Positions 23,691-34,164 of a stretch of 64,000 nucleotides of DNA are shown in pieces (positions within the stretch are counted from its first letter, which is position 1; the number at the start of each line of letters is the position of its first letter). This stretch comes from Lonicera japonica (Eukaryota > Streptophyta > Magnoliopsida > Dipsacales > Caprifoliaceae): contig CM038467.1 of assembly GCA_021464415.1 (NCBI GenBank), positions 36,425,226-36,489,225 on the forward strand, given 5' to 3'. The position numbers and the translations under genes were made by a program. The notes beneath the pieces were generated by a model. It ran no database searches. It was not told the DNA's origin and saw only the letters and a list, made by a program, of their open reading frames with translations.

Positions 23691-23874
23691 CTAGACCGTG
23701 CTAGGGCGGTGGACTCTAGATGCACGTGGGGGGGGGGCGATGTATTTTTGACCTTTTAGGATGACAACTTTTCGTTTTCGGGATTCTTTTAATTGCAAGA
23801 TGCCTCTTGTCCCCTCTTTCTTGTTGTCTTCCTCGAGATTCATTTTCTTCTTATAACTTTTATAGGAGGTACTC

Positions 23875-24645
23875 ATGAGTAAGGGAAAGCAAATCACAAG
23901 TATGCCGAATACCTTCCGTTGTACCGGTTCGTCTTGTGTTGCTTGCACTTATAAACGCAAAAAATGTCAGCCATGGTGTGAATATGCACAAATTTTTATG
24001 GATGTGATTAGTCGTCAAGATTATCGTACAATTTTCACCGTTTTTTGGGTAAATAGTGTTGCAAATATTTTAAAAGATATTCCTGAACATCAATATCTTG
24101 AGACTCTCTATTCATTTCTTTTTGAAGCTAAGGCGAGAGTCGAGAATCCTAGTGAAGGCTGTACTGCGCTCATTATTTCTCTTGAACAGAAGGTACAAGA
24201 GTTACAATCACGGGTGATAGCGTTAGAGGCTTTGCAGTCACGAGTGACAACATTAGAGGCTCAATTAGGAGAGTCTTCTAGCGCTAACCAATGCTTTTCT
24301 TTTGCTCCTCCTAGAAGTTCTACAGAGCCCCTATCGTTAGTAGAAAATGTTGCACCTGAAATTCTTCCGACTACTGGGAATCTTTCAGACCATGGTACTT
24401 TTCGAACTAATGTGGGTTTGCCGGCATATCTGACTCTGTCAGATTACCAAGCTGCTTTGGAAGGCCATTCATCATAATTTTCTTAAAGTGGTACTATTGC
24501 GGAAGTTGCCGAGCCAATGAGTCCTGATTGGACAGCTCTATTAGATATGGAGCATAATTTTCTTGATTATTCTTCTTCTAGTCTCGATGCTGTTTTGAAT
24601 TTTGATACTGATGATCTTCAGATTATGTTCCCTTCTTTTCTTTGA
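23875..24645 (+). pseudogene. LOB-domain (LBD/ASL) transcription-factor sequence inside a retrotransposon
   Basis: LBD proteins are plant-specific nuclear DNA-binding factors. From ATG 23875 the frame encodes 200 residues to TAA 24475-24477. The zinc-finger-like signature C-x2-C-x6-C-x3-C is complete (Cys21, 24, 31, 35). A GAS-like block follows (FWVNSVANILKDIP), then FEAKARVENPSEGC, then a coiled coil with the repeated LQSRV..LEA unit (residues about 105-135). After TAA at 24475 and a second TAA at 24484-24486 the same frame stays open for an acidic tail to TGA 24643-24645, so the C-terminus may be truncated by nonsense changes. No intron is visible, although many LBD genes have one. It lies antisense to the surrounding copia element, where pol should be. 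Family assignment is strong; function is unknown. Confidence 0.85.
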
Positions 24646-24689
24646 ATGATAAATAATAATTTTTAGACTGCAAAATTATTGTTAGTTTA

Positions 24690-25272
24690 TAATAACATGC
24701 AAAATGAAGACTTATGTTGTTTACCAAGTTGACAAGCATCACAAATTCTATCTTTAATAAGTTTAGTTTTTGGCAATCTTTTAACTAATTCCATTTTAGA
24801 TAGTTTGTGAACTAAATTCATATTAGCATAACCTAATCTTCTATGCTATAACTAAAAAACATCATTCAATACGGATAAACATTTAACATATTGTTTAGAT
24901 AAATCATCAAGTTCAAGAGTATATACGTTATTTGATCTATAAGCAACAAACAAGATAGAATTATCACTAATAATTTTAATAATGCAACATTCGGATTGAA
25001 AAATAACTTCATAACCTTTATCACACAATTGACTAATACTAAGCAAGTTATGTTTTAAACCGTCAACAAGTAGAACAATATTAATATAAGAAGATTTCTT
25101 ACCAACTTTACCTATACCAATAATTTTGCCTTTGGCGTTGCCTCCAAATGTGACGTTGCCTCCTTGTTTAGGAGTTAGACTCAAGAAATTTCTTTTTTTT
25201 TCCCGTCATGTATTTCGAGCATCCACTATCCAATAACCATTTTATTTTGCTAGCTTTTGCTCTCATGCAGAT
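24690..25272 (-). pseudogene. Copia protease and GAG-pre-integrase fragment
   Basis: On the minus strand the protease active-site region WLLDSGCSK.MTG lies near 25240-25200. Then comes NVTFGGNAKGKIIGIGKVG and LKHNLLSISQLCDKGYEV...DDLSKQYVK, followed by a GAG-pre-integrase-like stretch (HRRLGYANMNL, CDACQLGKQ). A frame change near 25170 and a stop near 24850 break it. Homology ends near 24690, where the LBD-bearing segment begins. Integrase core, RT and RNase H are absent. Confidence 0.8.
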
Positions 25273-27023
25273 CTACACCAAAATCTTAAGCAACTTTTCT
25301 TTTAGTACCCAAAATAAGTTGGGTCCTTTGGGGTTAGTGTACATAGTGGTTCCTTTAGGAATCCAAGCAAGTTTGTTTTTAGCAAAATTATTTTCTTTGT
25401 AATAACAAGAATGTGCATTATGAGTGTTTCTTCCACAAAATGAACAAAGATTAATAGGATTATGCGGTGTGTATGTTTTAAAGAAATTTTTGTAATCCTT
25501 TTGGTTATTGATTTGATTATAATCCAAACCGGCTTTGTCGAATACACACATTTGCATTCCTAATAGTTTGTCCAAGTTATCCTTTCCTTTGGTAAACTTG
25601 GCTAGACTATTAGTTAAGTCATCCACTTGATCTTTCAATTTGACATTTTCTAATACAAGTGAGTTTGGAGTTTCTTTCTCTTTTCCTTTCTTCAAGGTTT
25701 TGTTTTCATTTTTCAAAAATACATTTTCTTTCTCAAAGTTTTCACACATGCTAGAAATAATCAAATTTTCCATTTTGAGGCTGCATACATTTTAGACAAA
25801 TTTTTAAATTGTTTATACAATTCCTCAAACAAATCATATAATTCTTCATAGTCATTCTCATCATGTATATCATTATTAATAGAGGCATTATCATCACTAG
25901 ATGAGTCATAAGAAGAGTGTACCTCATCGTCTCTTGCCATAAGGCAAAGATTTGCCGTTTCCTCATCGCTAGAATCAGCATTGGACTCACCTTTTTCGGA
26001 ATCACTCCGAGTGCCTTTGAGGGCGTGTCTTACTTGCTTGAAGGCTTTGTCTCTTTTGTCTCTTCTTTCCTTTCTTCTAACTGGGCAATTTGTTTTGAAA
26101 TGCCCTGGTTCATGGCAATGGAAACACTTCTTTTCTTTTTCATTTTCAACTCTTGGTTGAATAGATCGATCATTGTTTCTTCTTGATGAATGATCAAAGT
26201 TGTTTCCTTTTCCTTGAAATTTCTTCTTCTTAGCTAGAAATTTTATGAATTTTCTAGAAAGAAGAGCCATATCCTCATCTTCTATCATTAACTCCTCATC
26301 ATCATCTAGTTGAGTTGCTTTGAGAGCTAGTGACCTTTTGGCTTTTGAATCACTTTCTTCTTCTCTTGCCAATTCTTTCTCATGAGTTTTAAGTGAACCC
26401 AAGAGTTCATCCATGCTTAGCATCTTGAGATTCTTGGCTTCTTGAATAGCCGTTACTTTAGGTCTCCACTTCTTGGGAAGTGTTCTAAGAATTTTTCGAA
26501 TCTTGTCTTCATTTGAATATTCCTTTCCAAGAAGATCTAAAGCATTAGTAATAATAGATAACCTACTATACATAGAGACAAGTGATTCATTAGGCTCCAT
26601 TTTGAAAAGTTCATAATCATGAACAAGCATATTAATATTATCATCCTTAACTTGTGAGGTTCCTTCATAGGTAACTTCTAATTTATCCCAAATTTTTTTG
26701 GCAGTTTTACAACTAGAAATTTTGTTGTATTCATCTATAGTCAATGCACAATGTAGGGCATTCAAGGCTTTAGCATTAAATTGGATTTTCCTAATATCAT
26801 TCTCATCATATTCGGAAATATATTTAGGAGTAACTTTACCCTTTTCATTGGTTTTGATAATTTTATAGGGTCCAATGAGTGTAACTTTCCATTGTTCAAA
26901 ATTACTAGCTTGAAGAAAAGTACACATACGACTTTTCCAATAACTATAATTTTTGCCATCAAATAGAGGCGGTCTAGTGGTGGAAGAACCCTCGTTGATT
27001 CCGGTTCCTTGATAAATAGACAT
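25273..27023 (-). pseudogene. gag: Copia gag (UBN2-type capsid, zinc knuckle), broken
   Basis: Gag packages the element RNA. The start is probably ATG at 27023 (MSIYQGTGI); an upstream in-frame ATG at 27080 lies against the primer site. PPLFDGKNYSYWK and the UBN2-like helices (EYNKISSCKTAKKIWDKL, MYSRLSIITNAL, LRTLPKKWRPKVTAI) are followed by a basic stretch and the zinc knuckle CFHCHEPGHFKTNC, then an acidic Ser/Asp-rich region. A frameshift near 25768 moves reading to a second frame with a long coiled coil and a second knuckle-like CSFCGRNTHNAHSC, ending at 25273. Long two-part gag fits SIRE/Maximus. Confidence 0.85.
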
Positions 27024-27067
27024 GATCGTAAACTCTAAGATTGTTAAATCAAAAAACAAGAGTACAA

Positions 27068-27079
27068 GCTCTGATACCA
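27068..27079 (-). other. Copia primer-binding site (initiator tRNA-Met)
   Basis: Minus-strand TGGTATCAGAGC (plus-strand GCTCTGATACCA) lies two bases after the 5' LTR end at 27082. This is the standard Ty1/copia primer site. Confidence 0.92.
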
Positions 27080-27081
27080 AT

Positions 27082-27582
27082 TGTAGGTCGAAAAATACCC
27101 TAGAGGGGGGGGGTGAATAGGGTTTTAAAAACTTAATGCGGAATTAAAACGTTTTTAAAATATTAAGCAAAGCAACTTAGTTAAATAAGTTTATCAAGGA
27201 AAACAATCAATTAAATAATCAATCCCAAGAATAAGCAATAATATAAGCAATTTCAATCAATTAATATAACAAACAAATAAAGAGATTGAGTAAGAAAGAT
27301 TGAACCAATTTGAAGTCGAAGTTTTTTTGTCGACACGATTCGGCTTGTTTCCCCTACTCCGCGCTCGATTAGTTTCCCGAGAATTTTCACTATAACCGAT
27401 CTCCTTCCGGGTGAAGATCAAACCTCTACAAGTGTATTCTTCTCACACACTCTCACAAGTATTGAAAACACCTTCAATACTTTCACAAGAAATCCCTCTT
27501 GCTAATCTATGAGATACATCTCTCACAATTATGATTCAAAATGAGTTTTGGTGACAAACACCAATGTACAATATCTCTCTTT
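27082..27582 (-). mobile_element. Truncated 5' LTR of the copia element
   Basis: The sequence matches 21461 onward for about 500 bases, with a longer G-run and a few substitutions. It stops abruptly after ACAATATCTCTCT; the remaining ~1 kb (the promoter half) is gone and unrelated AT-rich DNA follows. The loss removes any target duplication. Confidence 0.88.
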
Positions 27583-28523
27583 ACTGTGAAAATCTTTCTC
27601 TAATAAGACCTTTTTTTAATTGTCCCAAAATATTATTGATTTAATTTTATAAATATTATTTTATTAATAATTTAATATTAAAAAATAAAGTAGATTCATA
27701 GGTACATCTACGTTAATTAAATCAATAAAAATATGGGAATTCTTTTTAAAGTATAAATCAATTACTCTCATTCTAACAAAGGATATTCTATTTTTAGGAT
27801 TAGTTTCAAGGACAACCTTTTAATCGATGACAAAATAAATTTTAATTTATTAAAAATAAAAGATAGTTATTTTCAAAACTAACCCTTATTAAAGATAACA
27901 ACTACTAAAAAATAAAATAATAAAAAAATATAAATAACGAAAGCTTAAATTCAAACAAAACATCTGAAACAAATATTTTAAATTTGAACATGTAATCGAA
28001 ATATTATCACAAAGGTCAACCAAGAACATAAGTATTAAATATATATATATTTTATTAATTTTGAAAACTTTAAATTTCAAATTAATTATCAAATGATAAA
28101 ATGCTACAATTTTAAAAAGAAAAAAAATTATGTACAGCAAAAAAGAAAAATAAAAATACTTGAGAATGGTGATCCTTTCAAAAAATAATTAAAATTTTGA
28201 TGAATTTTTTTAGAATTTTTTGTAGGCTCATTTATTTCACATAAATTCATAAAAAAAATATTTTTTTTGAAGTACAAAATAAATCTCAAAGGTTTATGGT
28301 ATGTTGTTTACATAATTATCCTCTCACAAACCATTCTAGTGAAAGAAAATACTATTCGTACTATAAATTACAGTACCAAATATCGTACTAACTAATTAAT
28401 TACATGATCATGAATACTTTATATGATTATATATTGAAAATTTGATAAACATGAAATAAGTCTACTATGATTGTCATTATAGAAGAATATGTATACTTGA
28501 TTCTTAAATCTTAATTATTATTA

Positions 28524-28587
<64 letters not shown>

Positions 28588-28658
28588 GGGGTGGAAGTAT
28601 TAATAACATAGTTAATTAAAAATATTTTTTTAATAAAACCCTATAAAATTCTTTAAGG
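27583..28658. other. AT-rich non-coding DNA with a microsatellite
   Basis: No protein family is recognisable. The small minus frame at 27889-28140 is Lys/Ile/Phe-rich low complexity. A TTA/ATT trinucleotide microsatellite occupies about 28505-28582. Confidence 0.6.
28505..28582. repeat. (ATT)n microsatellite
   Basis: About 25 trinucleotide units, interrupted near the start by GTT. Confidence 0.9.
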
Positions 28659-29382
28659 GTGTGTTTGGAATGTAGATTTGAGAGAAGATTTTAACATGAG
28701 ATTTGGATTTGGAATCTCAAATCTAAATGTTTTTGTTTGGTGTGAAATTATGATTTAAGATTTATAAATATATTCAACTAATGAGATTTGATACTTATCT
28801 TAAAGTTATAATTTTCAAGTTTTAGAGATAGAGTTGCTCCTTAGAGATCCCAAACTTGCGAATTTGAAAATAATAATAATTAATTTTTAAACAAAATTAT
28901 TATTTTTTGTTATTATAAATATACTTATAATATTAATTATAATAATAATACGAAGGATGACAAATGGTCGTGTATTGTCCAAACCCAACAATCTTATAAA
29001 CACATCCTAACCCGGTGCAGGTTTTATTTTTTTAAATTTAAATCCATCACGAATAGTGTACGTATAAACCCACTTCCATCCCGTGGTAATTATGCTATAT
29101 TATAAGAAATAAAATACTATAATAGGGGCGGGTCGAGTCAAACGGGTTAATTCTGTGTAAGCATGAGTTCCGCCACAGGGTTAAAAAATAAAAATAGCTT
29201 ACTAATCAACTAAATATAAATTTTAGCGAAATAATATTTGGATTTAGAAATCAATTTCCTTGTATTTGTTTAGCAAACACAAAATTTTAAGCTCTTGTAT
29301 TTCAAATATGTAATTTTTAAATCTTAGATTTATGAATTTTAAAGCTAAATTCAATTATATAATTCAAATGCACCTTAAAAGA
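28659..29382. mobile_element. Probable MITE with GGGTGTGTTTGGAAT-type termini
   Basis: The left end TTAAGGGTGTGTTTGGAAT and the right end ATTCAAATGCACCTTAAAA are imperfect inverted repeats. T/A-rich bases at both ends suit TTA/TAA target preference (PIF/Harbinger-like). The interior holds no gene. Ends are degenerate, so borders are approximate. Confidence 0.45.
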
Positions 29383-29612
29383 AAATGGAAAATAAATTAA
29401 AATGGAAGTAGATTTCGATTAGGAATCTAAATGAAAATGTAATCTAAATTAGTACAATTATAAATTAATTTTAATTAATGGATATACTTCTCAATTTTGA
29501 AAATGGTATAAAATTTATTTGTCAAACACAATACATTGATTATTGAACCAAATAATTAATTATTTAATACTAAATAAGATATATTTTAAGTGTTATTTAA
29601 GAAGTCGTGTGT

Positions 29613-30848
29613 TGATAAGTGCCTCAAATTGTTATTTAAACCTGTAAATAATATTTTGTTAGAATATAATTAATGCCTAAATTATGGAGGAATAATATTT
29701 ATTTTGTCCTTTTGTAGGAAAGATGTAAATTGTGATAAAAAGGTGGAAGAAATATATTAAAGATCAGAAAGGAAGGTAAAGAAGCAAGAATATTCCAATT
29801 CAATATTCTCTCATAATTAAAATACAACTCCTTATTCTTTCTTAATTAATTGAACTCATATTTGTTATTTCTTCTACAATTATAGTTTTCTAAACCTTTT
29901 AAACTTGTATATATTATTACTAAATATAGACTTATTCTCTATACCTAAAATCATAGAAAAAGGATAGAAAAAAAATAGATAAAATCATTCATAAACTAGT
30001 TGTCGTGTGGCCGAAGTATTGAATGTGAAGAAATGGACAACGTAAAGCCATGTAGTACACGCTAGTTCGAGCATCATAAAGTGGGACGCTTTCTAACTTT
30101 TTAATTATCTATAGTTTGTATTCAAGTACTTTAATTTTAAATTTTAATGATGAATTATTATTTTGTTTTAATGTATTATTTTTTAATATGCTTGGCTAAA
30201 TTATCTTCCAAAAGGGAGGGATGAACTGCCATGGATGTAATGAACTTATTTTAATTCTAATTAATTTTTAATTATTTATCCCGAATTAAAATAGATTTTG
30301 AAATTACCATTATTATAACGTGTTTTCTTTCTAGTACTCTAATTATTTTTAAAATAAATGATGGATCTCTTGTGATCACCATAAATAAGAATACAGGCGA
30401 TGCCTATTTTTATTTACATTAGTTTTAAAGAAATAATGATGGTGATTTTGAATTTGTTTATATAGTAGGGATGAATATTAAAAATATAATTAGATACTTT
30501 TTTGTTTATATCCATGGTGGTGGATTCTCTTTTCTTGGAATTTTTTATTATTGATTACGTACTTGCTAGATTTAATTTAATTGGTTTAGTTTCTTAGTTA
30601 AAATAATTTCAAAAATCAAAATGTAAAAACTGTTTTAATCTAAATTCCTAAAATATTGGATTTCGACAAACTTTTCCACTTTTAAAGTATTAACTTGAAT
30701 TTGTATTGACTCATACTTATTCGCTATACTAATTTAATTATTTTATATAAAAGTAGTGTTTTATTGTATTTAAGTGCGGAATTAAAGTAACGACAAATTA
30801 TTTATAAAATTTTCCCTTAAATCATGCGTATACTTCCGTATCTGATCA
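29613..30848 (+). mobile_element. Possible diverged Athila-type solo LTR
   Basis: It begins TGATAAGTGCCTCAAATTG, like the inner Athila LTR start. It contains stretches resembling that LTR (GGATCTCTTGTGATCACCATAA; GGTGGTGGATTCTC) in the same order, and may end at CTGATCA (30848). No primer site, polypurine tract or target duplication is visible. Divergence is high, so the assignment is tentative. Confidence 0.4.
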
Positions 30849-31273
30849 AATTATAAAAAGTTGAGTTTGTTTGAAATACTTTAAATTAAGAAAATAAGTT
30901 TCTATTAATATTATTTTATGTTATTGTGTTAAAATTATTATTTAGTTGAACAGTGACTAATATAACCAGTAGCACATGCTATATGAGACGCTTCAAATTA
31001 ATTTTTGAGTTTTTATTATGATATGATTTGTCACGAATGATAATAAAATGATTAAATTGAAAGTGTTATTGAAATAGTACTTGAGTTGTATGTAATTTGT
31101 AAATCTGTTGTATAGAGATAAAAATTCAAAATTAAATATATTTTGAAAGTGTTATTTTCAATAAACTTATGTTATTAATTAACTATAAAATTGAAAAGAC
31201 GAAAACACTTATAAACACTTATCCTAATTTGGAATTGGGTTATCCTAGGTTTATTTGGCAAATAAAACATTTA
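30849..31273. other. AT-rich non-coding DNA
   Basis: I see no gene or repeat structure in this stretch. Confidence 0.5.
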
Positions 31274-32064
31274 GGGCTCGTTTGGTTCGAGCTTTAGGAA
31301 TAGAATTGGCGTTCTAGATAGCAGGAAACCTTTATTCCTGGTATCCTTTATTGGATTCCATTAATGCTCGTTTGGTTGGAGTTTTAGGAATGAACTCTGC
31401 AAATATTTTTATTTTTTTTTTGGATTTTTTTTTATTTTCTGGGGAAAAATATTTTTTTTCATTTTTTGGGAAAAAATATTTTTTTTCATTTTCTGGAAAA
31501 AAATAAATTTTTTCACTTTCTGGGGAATTTGTTTTTTCATTTTTTGGGAAAAAAATGTATTTTTTCATTTTCTGGAAAAAATAAATTTTTTCACTTTCTG
31601 GGGAAAAAATAATATTTTAAATTTTCTGGGAAATTTGTTTTTTTCATTTTCTGGGAAAAAATAATTTTTTTCATTTTCTGGAAAAAAACAATTTTTTCAC
31701 TTTCTCGGATTCTTTTTCATTTTCGGGGAAAATAATAAATTTTTTCATTTTTTGGGAATTTTTTTTTTCATTTTCTGGGGAAAAAAAATCACTTTCTGGG
31801 AAAAATTATTTTTGAAAATTTTCTAGAATTTTTTTTTCATTTTCTAGAAAAAAAAACAATTTTTGGACAAAAAAAAAAGGTTTCCTCAAATTGGGAATCC
31901 AAGATTCCTCCCAATTTATAAGGGAATAGATTTTGGCAAAATGGGGGAATTTAGGATTCCTAGGAATCCTAAATTCCCACCTAAAACTCCAACCAAACAA
32001 AATAATCCTTATGGAATGGAATTTAGGATTTCAGGAATTCTCAAAGTTCGAACCAAACGAACCC
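31274..32064. mobile_element. PIF/Harbinger-like MITE with nested termini
   Basis: Terminal inverted repeats GGGCTCGTTTGGTTCGAGCT / GGGTTCGTTTGGTTCGAACT are flanked by TTA on both sides (31271-31273 and 32065-32067), as for Tourist/PIF-type elements. A second inverted pair lies inside (GCTCGTTTGGTTGGAGTTTT near 31365 and its complement near 31983-32003). Between them is an array of TTTTTCATTTTCTGGGAAAA units. Two frames there are repeat sequence, not genes. Confidence 0.75.
31420..31860. repeat. Tandem array of TTTTTCATTTTCTGGGAAAA-like units
   Basis: Roughly 25-35-base units made of TTTTTTCATTTTCTGG(G)AAAAAAT repeat about a dozen times with length variation. The unit is itself partly self-complementary. 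The array fills the centre of the MITE. Confidence 0.8.
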
Positions 32065-32069
32065 TTAAT

Positions 32070-32391
32070 GAATCTTGTTTGGTTGAGATTTTAAAACATA
32101 TTTTGAAATGTGAATTTAATTTTTGTTAAAGTTTTTTTCAACCAATTCAAAAAAACTCGTAAAAAAAATTAAAAAAAATAGTAACAATGGATCTTGTTTT
32201 ATAGATCTCGATGATTAGGTTTCAAATATATATTTTTTATCTAATTCCGATTTTTTAATTTAAAGTTATGGTATTTTAAAAATTTTATGAGAGAGAAAGT
32301 AAAGTAATTTGGGAAGTGTGAAGTAAAGTTGAATTTTTGATAAAAATTTTAAAAACTTGATTTTAAAATCTCAATCAAACACCACCTAAAC
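32070..32391. mobile_element. Possible third MITE (TTGTTTGGTTGAGATTTTAAAA termini)
   Basis: TTGTTTGGTTGAGATTTTAAAA-type sequence near 32077-32098 is mirrored by TTTTAAAATCTCAATCAAAC near 32361-32381, giving an inverted pair of about 20 bases. It abuts the preceding MITE. Target duplication is unclear. Confidence 0.5.
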
Positions 32392-33432
32392 TTTAATTAA
32401 AAAATAAAAAAATAGAACATGTCACCTTACCTGTTATAACAGGTTAAAAAATTTGACACCTCACCAATATGCATTAATTATTGTGAGTACCTATCAATAG
32501 GTAGAGAGAGAAGGAAACCATTGAAAACTCATCCATATATATATATATATATGTACAAATAAGGAAATCTGTAAGAGAGCAGGAGAAGATGAGAGGAGAG
32601 AGAAGAATGTGCTGTACGTACCTTTATTTGAGGGCATTTTGGTATGTAATTAAACTTTAATCTCTCTCTGATGTAATAATGTAGGCGAAAAACTGAGTAC
32701 TTATAGAGAAAAAATATTACACATAATACATTTGATTAATTAGTTAAGAACTAGAGTTAACTTGAAATTAATTGAAATATGTCAACTTTAACTAGATCAA
32801 TCAAGTAACTGGCAAATTATTATATATATACTGACTTGTTGTTCTCTTATGGTAAATGCCAAAAAAAACTTATACCAAAAGTTGTAACAAATGCAAAAAA
32901 AATTGTACATTATTTTAACATTAGCCATAATTGATTTAACAATAGCACCATCTTAAAATATTTACAAGTGTAGTACTAATCTCTCTCCAGCTGGATGTAA
33001 TAATAGGTTAAAAAATGAGTAATGACACATGAAGTTGACCTGAAATTAATTACAAATATTTAACTGTAGATCAATTAAACAACTAACACATCATTTTATA
33101 TAGTAACTTTTTTTATAGAGAAAATGGATTCTAACTACTTCCTTCATAATTATATTCAATCTAAGGACACCTTATTATTCCAAACTAGATAAGGAACTTC
33201 CTCCATAATTTGTTTTAGCCATGAGGACAATTTTCAAATATTTTTCATTATAAAGATACACTCTTTTTTTGAATGGTCAATTATACTCCTATTACAATTT
33301 AATTTTATTTAATTTTTTTTTACTATTGGCAGTCGTTAAGCCTTACCAACTGCTTCTGCCACCACAACCCACCGGAGCTTCGGTGTCCATTGTCATACCT
33401 CCAACAAGGTCATGGAAGCTCCAGCGAGAATT
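32392..33432. other. Non-coding DNA with a diverged ~150-base direct repeat
   Basis: The segment from about 32655 to 32835 (CTCTCTCTGATGTAATAAT...) recurs in diverged form near 32980-33110. No coding sequence is supported; the frame at 33269-33478 has no recognisable domain. Confidence 0.5.
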
Positions 33433-33831
33433 TTTATATAGTGCAAAAACAAATTTGCACTCAAATTTACGTCTTTAATTGCTTGTAAATTTAGTGCAAA
33501 ATTGAATTTGTATAAAAATTTATATCTTAATTTGCCTACGGATTGGTGCAGAAACATAATTGCACTAAAATTTATAACGTTATTTGTTTGCGGATTTAGT
33601 TCAAAAACATTTTTGTACAAAAAAATATATCAAGAGTTTCTTGAGAACTTAGTGCAAAAGTAGATTTGCACTGAAATATGTATCAATATTTGTTACTTGC
33701 GGATTTAATGCAAAAACAGATTTGCACTAAAATATCTATCATTAGTTGATTGTGGATTTTGTGCAAAAAGAAATTTGCACTAAAAATATATCATGAATTG
33801 CTTGAGGATTTAGTGCAAAAACAGATTTGCA
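33433..33831. repeat. Minisatellite of ~57-62-base units
   Basis: About seven diverged units share the core TTTAGTGCAAAAACAGATTT followed by GCACTAAAATAT and TTGCTTGCGGA. TGCAAAAA...TTTGCA inside each unit is an inverted repeat. Confidence 0.75.
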
Positions 33832-34164
33832 GTACCTACGTTCGAGTTTCGGCAAGGTTATTATACTCTAGTAATAGTTGCCGGAGCTCTGGAGGGAGAT
33901 AGTAGTGGTGACTAATTTATTTTTAGAAAAAACTTAAAAAAATTGATAAAATGTATTTTAGGTAAAGACAAATTAATATTCTTATTTTAAAATAAATATA
34001 TAAGGTATCTTTCCCTTAAATATAATTACAAAGTAACTTTTAACTCATTTTTTCTTTTTTATACCCTGTATATAAATGCCAAAAAATCATACCAAAAGCT
34101 AGAGGCATAAGGTTGATCACTTGCTTCTCCCACCTATTTCTTGGGTGACCCTATGGTTGCTTAA

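Larger units (their letters stand above)
21461..27582 (-). mobile_element. Defective SIRE/Maximus-like Ty1/copia element carrying an antisense LBD sequence
   Basis: In minus orientation: truncated 5' LTR (27582-27082), initiator tRNA-Met primer site, gag with zinc knuckle, start of protease/GAG-pre-integrase, then a break. An opposite-strand LOB-domain sequence follows, then a CT-rich multi-polypurine region and an intact 3' LTR (22967-21461). Integrase core, RT and RNase H are missing, so it is non-autonomous. Lineage is inferred from the long gag with coiled coil and two CCHC-like motifs, long LTRs and multiple polypurine tracts. Confidence 0.85.
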
